Below, piece after piece: positions 38,228-47,878 of a stretch of DNA of 64,000 nt (the stretch's first letter is position 1; each line of letters begins with the position of its first letter). The DNA comes from a virus, in IMG/VR virus record IMGVR_UViG_3300033571_021402, positions 1 through 64,000 of that record. The stretch is one strand, 5' to 3'. The position numbers and the translations under genes are program-made. Under the pieces are notes generated by a model. The model worked only from the letters and a program-made list of their open reading frames with translations, was not told the DNA's origin and searched no databases.

Positions 38228-40153
38228 ATGAGCATTATTGATAACGAATTTGTTGCGTCCTACTCGAATCGACCAGTTCCGTGGGGTTTTAACGGAATGG
38301 GTGAAATCGTTTTTCTTCGCACCTATAGCAGAACAAAAGACGATGGCTCGATTGAGACATGGGGCGAAACAATCCAGCGGGTTATCAATGGCGCTGTTGA
38401 AATTGGAGTCCCATATACGAGAGCAGAAGCAGAAGAGCTTTTTGACCATATGTACAACCTGCGCTGCTCAATGAGCGGTCGCGCTCTGTGGCAGTTGGGC
38501 ACATCGATGGTTTCACGTTTTGGCGGAGCATCTCTCAACAACTGCTACTTCACAAATATTGAAAAGATTGAAGACTTTGAGTTTCTTTTCGATTACTTAA
38601 TGCTTGGAGGTGGAGTCGGATTTTCCGTAGAGCGCTCAAAGATTCACGATTTGCCCAAAGTAAAAACTGGTGTGACAATTACGCACGAGCGGACAAACGA
38701 TGCAGACATTATTGTTCCTGATAGTCGCACTGGGTGGCGCCGACTGCTTCATAGCGTGCTTAAGTCGTATTTTGATACCGGAAAGTCGTTTAGCTACTCG
38801 ACAATTTTGATTCGCGAATTTGGTGCGCCGCTGAAGACTTTCGGCGGAACGGCATCCGGTCCTGGGGCTCTAATTGAGGGCATCACCGACATTTGCAAAG
38901 TTCTCGATAATCGAGTTGGGAAAAAGCTGAGGTCAGTAGATGTTTTGGATATTTGTAACATTATTGGTCGCATTGTTGTGTCCGGCTCGTCTAGGCGGTC
39001 CGCGCAAATAGCAATGGGTGACCCAGATGATGTGCTCTTCCTGCGCGCAAAAAACTGGGGTTCTGGCAACATTCCTGGGTGGAGAGCCAATAGTAATAAC
39101 TCTCTTTATGCAGATGGCTGGGATGAGATGCCCAATGAATTGTGGCGTGGATATGACGGTTCTGGTGAGCCGTATGGCCTGGTTAACCGCAAACTAGCGC
39201 GCACATACGGAAGATTGGGGGAGAAGCGTCCCGACCCAACAATTGAAGGCTTCAACCCATGTGCAGAAATTGGTCTAGCGGACGGCGAGTCGTGCAATCT
39301 TGCAACAATATTTTTGCCGAATGTTGAGTCACTTCCACAGCTTCTCTCCATATCACGACTTCTTTACATGACGCAGAAGCAAATCACCAGATTGCCGTAC
39401 CCGTACGAGAAGACAACATCAATCGTTAAGCAGAACGCTCGTCTCGGCCAGAGCATCACTGGGGTTCTGCAAGCCACAGAGCAGCAGATTGAGTGGCTTG
39501 ATGCGACATATAAGTACCTGAGAGACCTTGATGCTGAGTACTCAGCAGCAAACGGGTTCCCTGAGTCGGTAAGAATGACGACAGTTCAGCCGTCGGGAAC
39601 GCTTTCCCTTCTTCCTGGCGTAACGCCCGGAATCCACCCAGCGTTTGCCCCCTACTACATCCGCCGTGTTCGTTTTGGTTCAGCCGACCCGCTTGTTGAC
39701 GCCTGCCGCAAGCGTGGCTACAAGGTCGTATGGGATATCGGAATCGACGGTCGTGAAGACCACACTAGATATGTCGTTGAATTCCCATGCATGTCGCCAG
39801 AGGGCTCAACGATGGCTAGCGAAATGACCGCCGTACAGCAGCTCGAATGGGTTAAGAAAATGCAGACCGAGTGGGCAGATAACGCTGTTTCGGTTACTGT
39901 GTATTACCGAAAAGAAGAGCTAGACAGCATCAAGGAATGGCTGTCAAAGAACTACGACAAGAGCGTGAAGTCTGTTTCTTTCCTACTACACAGTGACCAC
40001 AACTTTGTTCTCCCCCCATACGAGGAAATCAGCAAAGATGCTTACGACAAAATGGTTTCAAAGATTGATTTCTCCATTCCGCTTGTTCAGTCTCGATTCG
40101 ACGGAGAGCTGGACATGGACAATTGCGCCACAGGAGCCTGTCCTGTAAAGTAA
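38228..40153 (+). CDS. nrdJ: class II (cobalamin-dependent) ribonucleotide reductase
   Basis: A 641-residue ribonucleoside-triphosphate reductase, making deoxynucleotides for phage DNA with adenosylcobalamin instead of a separate radical subunit. Seen: SLNNCYF (first redox Cys), LGGGVGFSVE, the active-site motif FNPCAEIGLADGESCNL, and a C-terminal redox tail NCATGACPVK. Somewhat shorter than the 740-residue bacterial enzyme. AGGAAATC precedes ATG 38228. Thioredoxin at 19.9 kb is a likely reductant. The enzyme depends on host or environmental B12. Confidence 0.93.
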   Translation: MSIIDNEFVASYSNRPVPWGFNGMGEIVFLRTYSRTKDDGSIETWGETIQRVINGAVEIGVPYTRAEAEELFDHMYNLRCSMSGRALWQLGTSMVSRFGGASLNNCYFTNIEKIEDFEFLFDYLMLGGGVGFSVERSKIHDLPKVKTGVTITHERTNDADIIVPDSRTGWRRLLHSVLKSYFDTGKSFSYSTILIREFGAPLKTFGGTASGPGALIEGITDICKVLDNRVGKKLRSVDVLDICNIIGRIVVSGSSRRSAQIAMGDPDDVLFLRAKNWGSGNIPGWRANSNNSLYADGWDEMPNELWRGYDGSGEPYGLVNRKLARTYGRLGEKRPDPTIEGFNPCAEIGLADGESCNLATIFLPNVESLPQLLSISRLLYMTQKQITRLPYPYEKTTSIVKQNARLGQSITGVLQATEQQIEWLDATYKYLRDLDAEYSAANGFPESVRMTTVQPSGTLSLLPGVTPGIHPAFAPYYIRRVRFGSADPLVDACRKRGYKVVWDIGIDGREDHTRYVVEFPCMSPEGSTMASEMTAVQQLEWVKKMQTEWADNAVSVTVYYRKEELDSIKEWLSKNYDKSVKSVSFLLHSDHNFVLPPYEEISKDAYDKMVSKIDFSIPLVQSRFDGELDMDNCATGACPVK

Positions 40154-40158
40154 TTGGC

Positions 40159-40665
40159 ATGTCCAAAAACATGTCCATGGAAGATAGGTTCTTCCAGAAG
40201 GTGCGGAAAACAGATTCATGCTGGCTTTGGACTGGCGCGCTCAACTCGCGTGGCTACGGGGCATTTGGCGTTAATGGGAAATCCGTTAGTGCCCATAGGT
40301 ACTCGTATGAAACGTACGTAGGGCCCATACCGGAAGGCATGGTTGTTTGCCATTCTTGTGATATTCGCAACTGTGTCAACCCGCAGCACCTGTGGGTTGG
40401 GTCGACTGCAGATAACAATAAGGACATGTTTCAAAAAGAAAGAAACGGCTCCTCAACAAGAAGACAAACGCACTGCAGAAGGGGCCATGACTTTTCTGAA
40501 TACGGCGTATATGAAAGAAAACGCAAGGACGGCACTATCGATAGATTTTGTCGGGAGTGCAAAAGAATCTCTTCTGAAAAACGACGCAATAGCCCTGAGA
40601 CGCGCGAGGCATATCTCGCATACCAGCGTGAATACCAAAGAAAATATTACCGCCGGGATAGGTAG
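40159..40665 (+). CDS. HNH homing endonuclease-like protein
   Basis: A 168-residue HNH protein. CWLWTGALNSRGYGAF and VCHSCDIRNCVNPQHLWVG are the typical HNH_3 motifs, followed by a zinc-rich end (HCRRGHDF, FCRECKR). Such free-standing endonucleases spread by cutting alleles that lack them. ATG 40159 is chosen just after the nrdJ stop; 40171 and 40123 are alternatives. It lies directly between nrdJ and tRNA-Arg. Confidence 0.88.
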   Translation: MSKNMSMEDRFFQKVRKTDSCWLWTGALNSRGYGAFGVNGKSVSAHRYSYETYVGPIPEGMVVCHSCDIRNCVNPQHLWVGSTADNNKDMFQKERNGSSTRRQTHCRRGHDFSEYGVYERKRKDGTIDRFCRECKRISSEKRRNSPETREAYLAYQREYQRKYYRRDR

Positions 40666-40671
40666 CTTCTG

Positions 40672-40747
<76 letters not shown>

Positions 40748-40766
40748 CTTTCTATAAGATAGCAGA

Positions 40767-41132
40767 ATGAAAGAGTACATAAATTCTGACCCAGAATTTC
40801 AGAACATTCTCGACCGTTTTGCCGACAACATTCCGGCACGGATAGATTGCGGTTATGGCTGGGCAGGCCTAATCAGGGAGTGCGATGAGACGCTATTTTC
40901 TCTTGACCCAAATTACGAAATTGCGCAGATAAAAGAGAAGTTCGGCGGGCTTAGGTTTTACTTCAATCCGACCGACATGAATCAGTACAGCAAACTTAAC
41001 TCTATCGTGATGGCCATAGAAGAGAAATCTCTAGAGACCTGCGAGGAGTGTGGAGAGCCCGGGTACCGGAGACGCCGGCACGACACTGGATATATGTATA
41101 CGTCGTGCGACGAACACGAAAACAGAGGCTAA
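40767..41132 (+). CDS. conserved phage hypothetical protein
   Basis: A 121-residue protein. DCGYGWAGLI and QIKEKFGGLRFYF match a widespread conserved phage family of unknown function. The C-terminus has CEECGEPGYRRRR and SCDEH, a likely zinc site. It follows tRNA-Arg by 19 bp. Conservation makes it a real gene; the role is not known. Confidence 0.8.
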   Translation: MKEYINSDPEFQNILDRFADNIPARIDCGYGWAGLIRECDETLFSLDPNYEIAQIKEKFGGLRFYFNPTDMNQYSKLNSIVMAIEEKSLETCEECGEPGYRRRRHDTGYMYTSCDEHENRG

Positions 41133-41258
41133 CTATTCCCACATTTCAGGGTTGGGGTGCCTCGATGCCCGCCTAAGCCCAATGGATACTCTTGCGGCCA
41201 TAAACGAGCCAACAAGAAGAGTGACAAACGTAATTAGTCTACTTACTTTTGGTTTCAC
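41133..41258 (-). CDS. possible small membrane protein
   Basis: A 41-residue frame from GTG 41258 with one hydrophobic segment (RLITFVTLLVGSFMAARV). It overlaps the end of the upstream gene by 20 bp and has no convincing ribosome binding site. Included as a possible gene only. Confidence 0.35.
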   Translation of the reverse strand: MKPKVSRLITFVTLLVGSFMAARVSIGLRRASRHPNPEMWE

Positions 41259-41694
41259 GTATTGGACCACCGGTAACCCATGCCCTACATGTGCGCTCTG
41301 ATGCACACTTAAAGTCAAATGCTTCGCAATAACCAAGCTCTCCAGCGGAGTCTATTGCATCCCATTCATCCTGTCGCTCATCGCCGACCAGTCCGGACTT
41401 AATGCATGACTTCATTTCTGGGGTAACAATAAATACAGCACAGTTACCGCAACGCTGCTTCTTTGCTTCGGATTCAGACACATCCCATTCCTTAGCCATT
41501 TTTGCCCAGTACTCTTCGTTAGGTTCAGAAGGATTTAACGGTCCGTAGTCAGCCACGGCAATAGATTTTTTTCTATTTTCTAGATTTACGGCTATGTCTT
41601 TTGTGGCTGTCGGGCATGATTCTGGGTCTGCCTTTGCCTCTATGCGAAAACCATTAATTGGCCCGGTGTACGAACCCCATCTAATATCTGTCAT
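41239..41694 (-). CDS. cysteine-rich phage protein
   Basis: A 151-residue protein, MTDIRWGSYTGPINGF at the start, with six cysteines in the second half (RCGNCAVF, SCIKSG, YCEAFDFKC, RTCRAW), probably binding metal. ATG 41694 overlaps the stop of the upstream nuclease gene as ATGA, which decides the start over a codon at 41712. Conserved-looking but of unknown function. Confidence 0.7.
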   Translation of the reverse strand: MTDIRWGSYTGPINGFRIEAKADPESCPTATKDIAVNLENRKKSIAVADYGPLNPSEPNEEYWAKMAKEWDVSESEAKKQRCGNCAVFIVTPEMKSCIKSGLVGDERQDEWDAIDSAGELGYCEAFDFKCASERTCRAWVTGGPIRETKSK

Positions 41695-42092
41695 TTTCTG
41701 AATTCCTCCCAAGTCTTGTCGCCGACACCAAAATAGGCACGCGCATAACCAGAGGACACTATATCCGAGTTGAGACAGGCAGTCAGCTCCGACTTTACGT
41801 CTTTGTCGGAGTAAACCATTGCCAGTATTCTGCCGTATTTGTCATCTTTGCCAGCGATTGTGTTGATAAACACTTCACTATGTCTAGTTGCCCAGTCTGA
41901 GGTGAATGATTTTGCCTTCATTCCAAGCTCTTTTTCAGCGAGGTCTTTTGTTCTTGATTCCGGGGTGTTGACCCCATATAGCCTAACCCTGGCCTTATGG
42001 TGGATATTAAAGCCAAGGTCAATCATTACATCCAGAGTGTCGCCATCAATTACTTTCAAGACCCGCGCAGAGTACCAAAACTGCTCAGCCAT
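41691..42092 (-). CDS. staphylococcal nuclease-like (thermonuclease) protein
   Basis: A 133-residue protein of the SNase family: VIDGDTLDVMIDLGFNI, VRLYGVNTPESRTKDL, with acidic residues for calcium binding and the catalytic Arg region. It would cleave DNA or RNA 5' phosphates. No signal peptide is present, so it acts in the cytoplasm or virion. It overlaps both neighbours by a few bases. Confidence 0.85.
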   Translation of the reverse strand: MAEQFWYSARVLKVIDGDTLDVMIDLGFNIHHKARVRLYGVNTPESRTKDLAEKELGMKAKSFTSDWATRHSEVFINTIAGKDDKYGRILAMVYSDKDVKSELTACLNSDIVSSGYARAYFGVGDKTWEEFRK

Positions 42093-42888
42093 TCTTGGCC
42101 TTTTTTGCTCGTCTTTTTTTCATCATGGCTGATGCTTTTTTGATTCTGTCTTTATCGAAATTGTCTGACGGCATGTACCCCATCGACTTTCCATATACAG
42201 CAGAAAGCTCGCCCATTACAAAGATTCTAATATCCAGGTCGTCTAGCTCGTCTCCGGAAATTACTGTTGGCATCGCCTTGTATAAAATTCCAGCAAGGTC
42301 TGCATTTTTTATTTCATCAAAATAATTCCCATCAGATGTTTTATTAAACACATCTAGAACATATTCGGATTTCTTCTTTGTATTTTGGTATCTCTCAAGC
42401 AGTCTTCTGCCCTTGGCTGCCAACTTCTTTGCATCCTCAATGTTTTGAGGAACCGGTTCACCCCAGGCCGCAGCAGATAGAGCAAGTCTGGTTGCTCTGC
42501 CCTTCTCGTCTTTCATTGGGCCTGAAGGGTTGGTGAAAAATCTAGTCAGAAAAGAGCCTTTTCTTCTCATTTTCTGTGGGGTATTAGCAGCACCACGTAC
42601 GCCCGGTTTCAGGTTTGCCCCCTCTTTCCTTTTAAAGTAGGCCCTGCCGGCTGCTGTCAGTCCACCCTTCGGGTCTCTTAGGACCGGTTTCTTTTGCCCC
42701 TTCTCAAGAATGTCAATAAATACATCTGAGCCATAGTATTCGTCAAATATCGGCTGCATCTCCAGGCGCTTCAGCTCAATTAGGGACTGTTCCGCTATCT
42801 GCTCTAGCAGCAGTTCAGCCTCAATCTGATTTGCAATACTCTGCAACTCTTCATAGAGCTTTTCTGTTTCATCAATAGGATTTGTCAT
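42085..42888 (-). CDS. DUF6321-like basic protein
   Basis: A 267-residue protein. The central part, GGLTAAGRAYFKRKEGANLK, then RRKGSFLTRFFTNPSGPMKD and GRATRLALSAAAWG, matches what I remember of DUF6321, a phage family of unknown function. The C-terminus is strongly basic (KKASAMMKKRRAKKAKNG). It follows the major capsid gene and could be a virion protein bound to DNA. Confidence 0.7.
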   Translation of the reverse strand: MTNPIDETEKLYEELQSIANQIEAELLLEQIAEQSLIELKRLEMQPIFDEYYGSDVFIDILEKGQKKPVLRDPKGGLTAAGRAYFKRKEGANLKPGVRGAANTPQKMRRKGSFLTRFFTNPSGPMKDEKGRATRLALSAAAWGEPVPQNIEDAKKLAAKGRRLLERYQNTKKKSEYVLDVFNKTSDGNYFDEIKNADLAGILYKAMPTVISGDELDDLDIRIFVMGELSAVYGKSMGYMPSDNFDKDRIKKASAMMKKRRAKKAKNG

Positions 42889-42927
42889 ATATATAATCTT
42901 CCCACATTTCTCGGCACAAACGGCAAA

Positions 42928-42967
42928 CCCCCGGTTTCACCGCCTATTCAGCGATTACTCCCGGGGG
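42928..42967 (-). terminator. putative terminator downstream of the capsid gene
   Basis: CCCCCGG (42928-42934) pairs with CCGGGGG (42961-42967), with a 26-bp loop; on the minus strand only GTTTG follows. The stem is strong but the T tract poor, so read-through to the DUF6321-like gene is likely. Confidence 0.4.
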
Positions 42968-42989
42968 CGCCCGTTGATTTAGCTACCTA

Positions 42990-44345
42990 TCAGGCAGGAG
43001 CGCTGTCGAAGTCCACCTTCACGAAGGCCTCTGGGCGCTTGACGGCTAGTGCCAGTCTCTGCTCTGCGAGGATGACGATGGCGTTGCGGACGAAGAAGTC
43101 CGAGTGCTGCTCGCTGATGCGGATGCTGGCCTCTTCGCGGTCGTACAGCTGAGCGCCGGTGCCGAAAGCTCCGACAAGGGCTGTACCCTCTTCCATCGCT
43201 GGGGTGTCGACGATTGGCATTCTCCAGACGCGTGGCTCGCCACCCATCGCAACAGAAACTGCGATGAGGTATTGACCCTGCTCGTCCTTCGTCAGCTCGA
43301 TGTCCTCCCAGTCGTTCGGGTGCAATACGACGCCCGATGGCTCGTAGTAAGCGAGGAACGAGAGAGTTGCAGCGCGGCGGATTGCGTCAGCCTTGGTGTC
43401 GGCGACCGGTGCGGCAACGCCGTCCGACCATGCGTACTCCTGAATGTTCGGTGTCTGAAGAACGCCGAGCAGGTTCTCGCCAGTGCCATCGCCGTTGAGG
43501 ATTTGGTTATCCTCAAGAAGACGAAGACCGTACATGAGCTCGTTGTCGATGATTGAACGCAGCTGCGGCTCATCGGCAAGAACGTTACGGTGTGCTGCTT
43601 CCCAGTGCGCAAGGGTGCGAACCGGAGCCTGCTCGCCAACAAAGGCGAACGATGACTGCGGCTTGATACCGAATGCGGTGTTACCAGCGTTGCGCTCAGC
43701 GACAGAAGAAGCTGAGTTCGTGCCATGACCAGCCTGAAGCGTGGTGAAGCCGAGCTGACGGAAGTACTCAATCACTGCGGCATTTGTCTTGCGGACCGGG
43801 AACAGGTCGCGAACGCGCTTGGTGCGCATTGGCGGTGTTACCATCGGGTCACGCTGGACGGTGCCGAATGAACCGAGACGGCTGTCGCCAACTGCAGTTG
43901 TCGGCAGGCCTGAGTACACGTCCTTCACGTTGTATGAAGTTAGTGAAGCAGCAACTTGCCACGGAGCAGCCATGTTTGCACCGTTGCGGCCACCATTGAG
44001 GGCCTTGAACTCTGCTGACTCAAGGAACAGCTGACCGATGCTCTTGATTTCGCGTGATGAAAGCTGGCTTAGGTCTGCAGCGGCAGCGGCGTATGCAGCA
44101 GCAGCTGAGTCACCTGAAGGCTGTGAGCCCCAGCTGTCAACGTTGTTCATGGTCTCAAGGTCGCCAAGCAGTGACTTGATTTCCTTGATGTCGCGCATGT
44201 TCTTGTCGAATGCGCTCTTTTGCTCTGGAGTAACGACAACGGTGCCGTCCTCAACTCTGAATGAATCTGCGATGGTCTTATTGTCTGCCATCTTCTGACG
44301 GAGTGCTGATTGCAGCTCCTCGATGCGGGCTTTGTCTTCCGACAT
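42990..44345 (-). CDS. major capsid protein, HK97 fold
   Basis: A 451-residue protein of the HK97 capsid family. The N-terminal 110 residues are helical and charged, like a scaffolding delta domain; then comes the capsid fold with LLEDNQILNGDGTGENLLGV, the hallmark motif, and a PLGTVQRDPMV-like A-loop region. AAAGAGGAGAAAAGTA precedes ATG 44345, a strong ribosome binding site as expected for an abundant protein. The gap upstream (44346-44512) is AT-rich and probably holds its own promoter. Confidence 0.92.
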   Translation of the reverse strand: MSEDKARIEELQSALRQKMADNKTIADSFRVEDGTVVVTPEQKSAFDKNMRDIKEIKSLLGDLETMNNVDSWGSQPSGDSAAAAYAAAAADLSQLSSREIKSIGQLFLESAEFKALNGGRNGANMAAPWQVAASLTSYNVKDVYSGLPTTAVGDSRLGSFGTVQRDPMVTPPMRTKRVRDLFPVRKTNAAVIEYFRQLGFTTLQAGHGTNSASSVAERNAGNTAFGIKPQSSFAFVGEQAPVRTLAHWEAAHRNVLADEPQLRSIIDNELMYGLRLLEDNQILNGDGTGENLLGVLQTPNIQEYAWSDGVAAPVADTKADAIRRAATLSFLAYYEPSGVVLHPNDWEDIELTKDEQGQYLIAVSVAMGGEPRVWRMPIVDTPAMEEGTALVGAFGTGAQLYDREEASIRISEQHSDFFVRNAIVILAEQRLALAVKRPEAFVKVDFDSAPA

Positions 44346-44512
44346 TACTTTTCTCCTCTTTTGAGATTAAGTGATTTGGGTTGTTGGGTTAGCAATGGCT
44401 TAGGTCAGCACCCAGCCCTACATATAAACAAAAATAACAGATGATTGACATTATTCAGTGGAACTAATAATATTTTGCAATTAAAGTGTGTAAATAGATA
44501 GAGCGTAAATTT
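44346..44512. other. AT-rich intergenic space upstream of the capsid gene
   Basis: No gene. On the minus strand it holds TTGCAA and, 17 bp later, TGAATA, a possible promoter, and the ribosome binding site of the capsid gene. The length and AT richness fit a strong late promoter. Confidence 0.45.
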
Positions 44513-45172
44513 CTAGCGCAATTCTTCGGCTAGCGAGCTCTTTCTTTTAACAGTCGCGCGTGATGGTTCCCGGAGAACTGTTCGCACAGCTTGTCTAGTT
44601 TCTTCTTCACGACGCTTGCTCATATTTCTCCTGCCGAGGGCAGTTGAGCCAGTTCTATTCGCATAATCAGTCATGTTGGTGCATGGCATCCAGACTGTCC
44701 TGCCAGCCTTACTGATTCTTCTACTTATCCCTATACAGCCAAGCTGTCTTGAGCGCGCCCTGGCGGATTCGGCGTCCATAAATACGTCGGCATCATTATC
44801 TCTGACGAACTCCGGGCCAACACCTTTCGAGCCACAACAGTCAAGAGTTTTCCCGCTAAAACTTGGCGAGGAGACTATTCCCCCGCCATCAAGCGAACCT
44901 ATTCCCCTGATTGGGGCCTCCGTTAAATTTTCCCACCCCTGGACGTGGCGACGACGGTTTTTGCCCTTTCGCCTTCCCTGTGATGATTTTCCGTCAGGAA
45001 CAACAGTTCTCCATTTTGAAGTCTCCGCAACATTGGAGATTCTCTCTAGCTCTTCCATGGATGAGCACGGCATCCAGTTGCCGTCCTCCCCCTTGTGCGC
45101 GCCGGAGCAACCAATGTCGCGAGCAAGCCTGAGGGCCTCTGCCTTCTTGACGAGCTCTTTTTTATCGGCCAT
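44513..45172 (-). CDS. head-region protein with duplicated GC-x-WMPC motif
   Basis: A 219-residue protein. The motif RDIGCSGAHKGEDGNWMPC (about 18-36) recurs as RQLGCIGISRRISKAG, then WMPC (about 143-164), an internal duplication. The centre has LDCCGSKG. Basic at the C-terminus. It overlaps the upstream gene and precedes the capsid gene, so a structural or assembly role is likely. Function unknown. Confidence 0.7.
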   Translation of the reverse strand: MADKKELVKKAEALRLARDIGCSGAHKGEDGNWMPCSSMEELERISNVAETSKWRTVVPDGKSSQGRRKGKNRRRHVQGWENLTEAPIRGIGSLDGGGIVSSPSFSGKTLDCCGSKGVGPEFVRDNDADVFMDAESARARSRQLGCIGISRRISKAGRTVWMPCTNMTDYANRTGSTALGRRNMSKRREEETRQAVRTVLREPSRATVKRKSSLAEELR

Positions 45173-45848
45173 GTCTAATCTGTTTTCTTGCTACCGATAC
45201 ACGCGCCATCAGAGGTTCACCCGTGGCAGCATGTGGCGACCTGTCGCCCAATAGTGCTTTTGCCCTGCGCGCCGCTCTTCTTGATGTCGTAAATACGAAT
45301 GTTTTTTCTGCTGTTTTTCTAATAAAACTATCGGAAAAGCTGCTTTTAATTAGGTCGTATTCAATGTGTCCGAGTGGGTTCTTGCTGTTAACCAAAACCT
45401 TCCCAAGAGAATCATTAAAAATAACTTTACCTGAAGCTATTTTTCTCAGTAGCTCGGATTTTTTACTTGAGTTCTTAAATGCTCCGGCCTTGAATGCAAC
45501 AGCGTTTATTTTTGCATGAGGTTTTACAAACTTGGATAGCGATAAAGATGAGGCCCTTAGCTTTTGGTTGCCTACAACATTAGATACAGAACCGCTGTAC
45601 GAAAACCCCGGAGTATCAACGGCAGTTATTGCGGTTTCGGAATCTGAAACTACTGATTTTTCACTGAACCCAGTAAACACAAAGCCAGCAGGAATAGTGT
45701 TTGCTATGTCGTTCGCCTTAAATGATGTTTCAGAAATTATTGACTTTCCGAACTCAGTAATAGACTTTACCTGTATCCCGTTATCAGAGATTGTCGCCAT
45801 AACGTGCGGCATCCCACGAAATGCATCTTTTATAAAACCGACTTTCAT
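45162..45848 (-). CDS. head-region hypothetical protein
   Basis: A 228-residue protein of unknown function, serine-rich (SSLSLSKFVK), with a basic end (ARVSVARKQIRHGR) and beta-strand-like repeats. Its start overlaps the stop of the upstream gene as ATGA and its end overlaps the next by 11 bp. By position it is a head-assembly or minor structural protein. Confidence 0.65.
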   Translation of the reverse strand: MKVGFIKDAFRGMPHVMATISDNGIQVKSITEFGKSIISETSFKANDIANTIPAGFVFTGFSEKSVVSDSETAITAVDTPGFSYSGSVSNVVGNQKLRASSLSLSKFVKPHAKINAVAFKAGAFKNSSKKSELLRKIASGKVIFNDSLGKVLVNSKNPLGHIEYDLIKSSFSDSFIRKTAEKTFVFTTSRRAARRAKALLGDRSPHAATGEPLMARVSVARKQIRHGR

Positions 45849-47878
45849 TGGTTAGCTCCAGTTATAAGTCTGCGGAGAGTATTTTTTTGACCCCTAAGCA
45901 CATCGAGCCGTGATTCAAACAGCTTTTCAATGATATTAAGGTGTATTTTTTCACCATCGGACATTCCGTATTGGTTCATTGAATCGGTGAAAGAGTTGGG
46001 ATTGAACTTTCTTGCTCTGTTAATTAATTCAGATAGATAGCGCATAAAGATAACTCTTTGCTCAGCCTTCAATGCCTGGTAGTAGTCGGAGTATGACGGA
46101 GTTAGTTGTGTTGCATAAAAGTCATCTATGCGCATTTTCATACGTTTTGTTATTTCAATTTTTGACAAATCGACGAGGCCGGAAGTTGAGTTTTGACCAA
46201 GCACTAGCCGGCGGGCATCAGGTGTATCAAGTGTGTATATTGACGTCATTGGACGTTCTCTTTGGTCTGTTAGGAAGTCAGAGATAAGCATTGCGGCAAC
46301 ATCACGTGGCTCAAGTTCGTTGAACTTTGCATCAGGATTAAAATTGCTCCCAGGTATTGCCGATGTTACGTCTTGACGTAGGAACTGGCGTGTTTCTGAT
46401 GCTTTTCCCGAAAATATAACGTCAGGTGATTCGAGGCCTAGGACCTGCTGGACATCAGAAGCGAACCGCTCTCCAAGATGCTGAAAGCGTGATGGTTTTT
46501 CGTAGAGAAATAGTTGCTCTGATGGCGTTGAGATGGCCGTTATGTTGTTTGCCAGCTTTTGTTTTTGGATAACTCCAGTTTTTGACAACACTTTTGGCAT
46601 TATTGATGGGTCAATTGCCGAAAGTTGGCCGCCCTCAACAATGTGCTGTATAGCCGAATCTACGCTGGTAATAAGCTTGCGTCGTGGTCCAAAAGTTTCT
46701 GTGTTTCTTATGGATGACGAATCTGGCTTGGAAGAAAGTCTTCCGCCCCAGACTTGAGATGCCCAGCTAACTCTTCCCTTTAGAACTTCATTTGGATTTT
46801 TTACACCAACAAAATTCTCCGAGTACTTAAGTCCGCCATCTATTTCTGCGGCAACAGCTCTAAGTTTTTTTGCAGGGTCACGAGAGTTATCGATTGACGA
46901 TACTTCATTGACGACCCTGCCCAGCTTGCGCCTCTCTCCGATTTCCAACTGGCGAGCTTTTTCTAGTGTTATAGAAGAGCCACCGGGAAGAACATATATA
47001 AGTGACGTTATGCCGGTATTCGAAAGAAGGCCAAGCTCTTCTCCTCCGATATCCTTTGGGGACAGTGCCGACATAATAAATGCCGCCCCCTCCATGTCTC
47101 GGTTATCCGGTATTGCTCTTAGCACCTTATTGGGAACTACTGGTTCGAGCACGAAGCCGTCACGACGAACCATTCTCCGAACTTTTATTCCCGAATCCCT
47201 ATTGAATGTCCCAATAGATGATATTGCGTCTTTAATTCTGCTTGACGAAACTCGCGGATTAGAGTTTGTAACTTTTGGAATCTGCGGAGCTCGAGAAACA
47301 ATTATTGAACTGTCGTAAGGTGCTCCAGTTATTTCGCGACCACGAGTTTGTGGGGAAATTCCCGATGTCAGGGCCCGTCTGCCGGCCCCAATTGCAGCGC
47401 CGAGGGCCGACGGTATGTCGAATAGTTTTGCACCACACGTGGACAGGCGGTTGTCCGTAAATCTTCCACCGTATTGATAACCCTCCGGGCATCTATGTGC
47501 GCGATTTTCTCCTGGCCGCGAACCGCCCCTGCCCCCTCCACCAAAACCTGGAGTGATTGTTCTGTAAAACGCAGAACGAACCGGCGACCTAAGCGGCCCC
47601 ATGTCCCCTGGTGTTATTGTGCTTAATATACTGCTTGCTATTTGACGCCCAGCGTTTGCCTTGAACTGAATCCCGCTTGCGCTGTTTGGTTTGCCTGTTC
47701 GTCTTATGCTCCCAAATCTTTTGGCAAGAGCTTTATATTCCGTAATTTTCCCACTAGCTACCTTAACTCCACGTATGTAGTCGACATGCTGTTTTTGGGC
47801 AGGATTAAATAAGATAACCCTGGTTACAAGAACATCATGACCACCACAGCAGCGGTCGGTCTCAGCCACAGCACTCAT
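45845..47878 (-). CDS. head-region protein with CPxG/FTD motif
   Basis: A 677-residue protein. RCCGGHD lies near the N-terminus. At about 130-155 there is HRCPEGYQYGGRFTDNRLST, a motif also found in the 2401-residue protein. The C-terminal part (about 460-675; FLYEKPSRFQHLGERFASDV, then LEPRDVAAMLISDFLTDQRE) weakly resembles PI3/4-kinase-like or HipA-like kinases, but catalytic residues are not clear. RLSSK near residue 390 is a near-miss of the processing motif. Overlaps both neighbours. Confidence 0.65.
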   Translation of the reverse strand: MSAVAETDRCCGGHDVLVTRVILFNPAQKQHVDYIRGVKVASGKITEYKALAKRFGSIRRTGKPNSASGIQFKANAGRQIASSILSTITPGDMGPLRSPVRSAFYRTITPGFGGGGRGGSRPGENRAHRCPEGYQYGGRFTDNRLSTCGAKLFDIPSALGAAIGAGRRALTSGISPQTRGREITGAPYDSSIIVSRAPQIPKVTNSNPRVSSSRIKDAISSIGTFNRDSGIKVRRMVRRDGFVLEPVVPNKVLRAIPDNRDMEGAAFIMSALSPKDIGGEELGLLSNTGITSLIYVLPGGSSITLEKARQLEIGERRKLGRVVNEVSSIDNSRDPAKKLRAVAAEIDGGLKYSENFVGVKNPNEVLKGRVSWASQVWGGRLSSKPDSSSIRNTETFGPRRKLITSVDSAIQHIVEGGQLSAIDPSIMPKVLSKTGVIQKQKLANNITAISTPSEQLFLYEKPSRFQHLGERFASDVQQVLGLESPDVIFSGKASETRQFLRQDVTSAIPGSNFNPDAKFNELEPRDVAAMLISDFLTDQRERPMTSIYTLDTPDARRLVLGQNSTSGLVDLSKIEITKRMKMRIDDFYATQLTPSYSDYYQALKAEQRVIFMRYLSELINRARKFNPNSFTDSMNQYGMSDGEKIHLNIIEKLFESRLDVLRGQKNTLRRLITGANQ

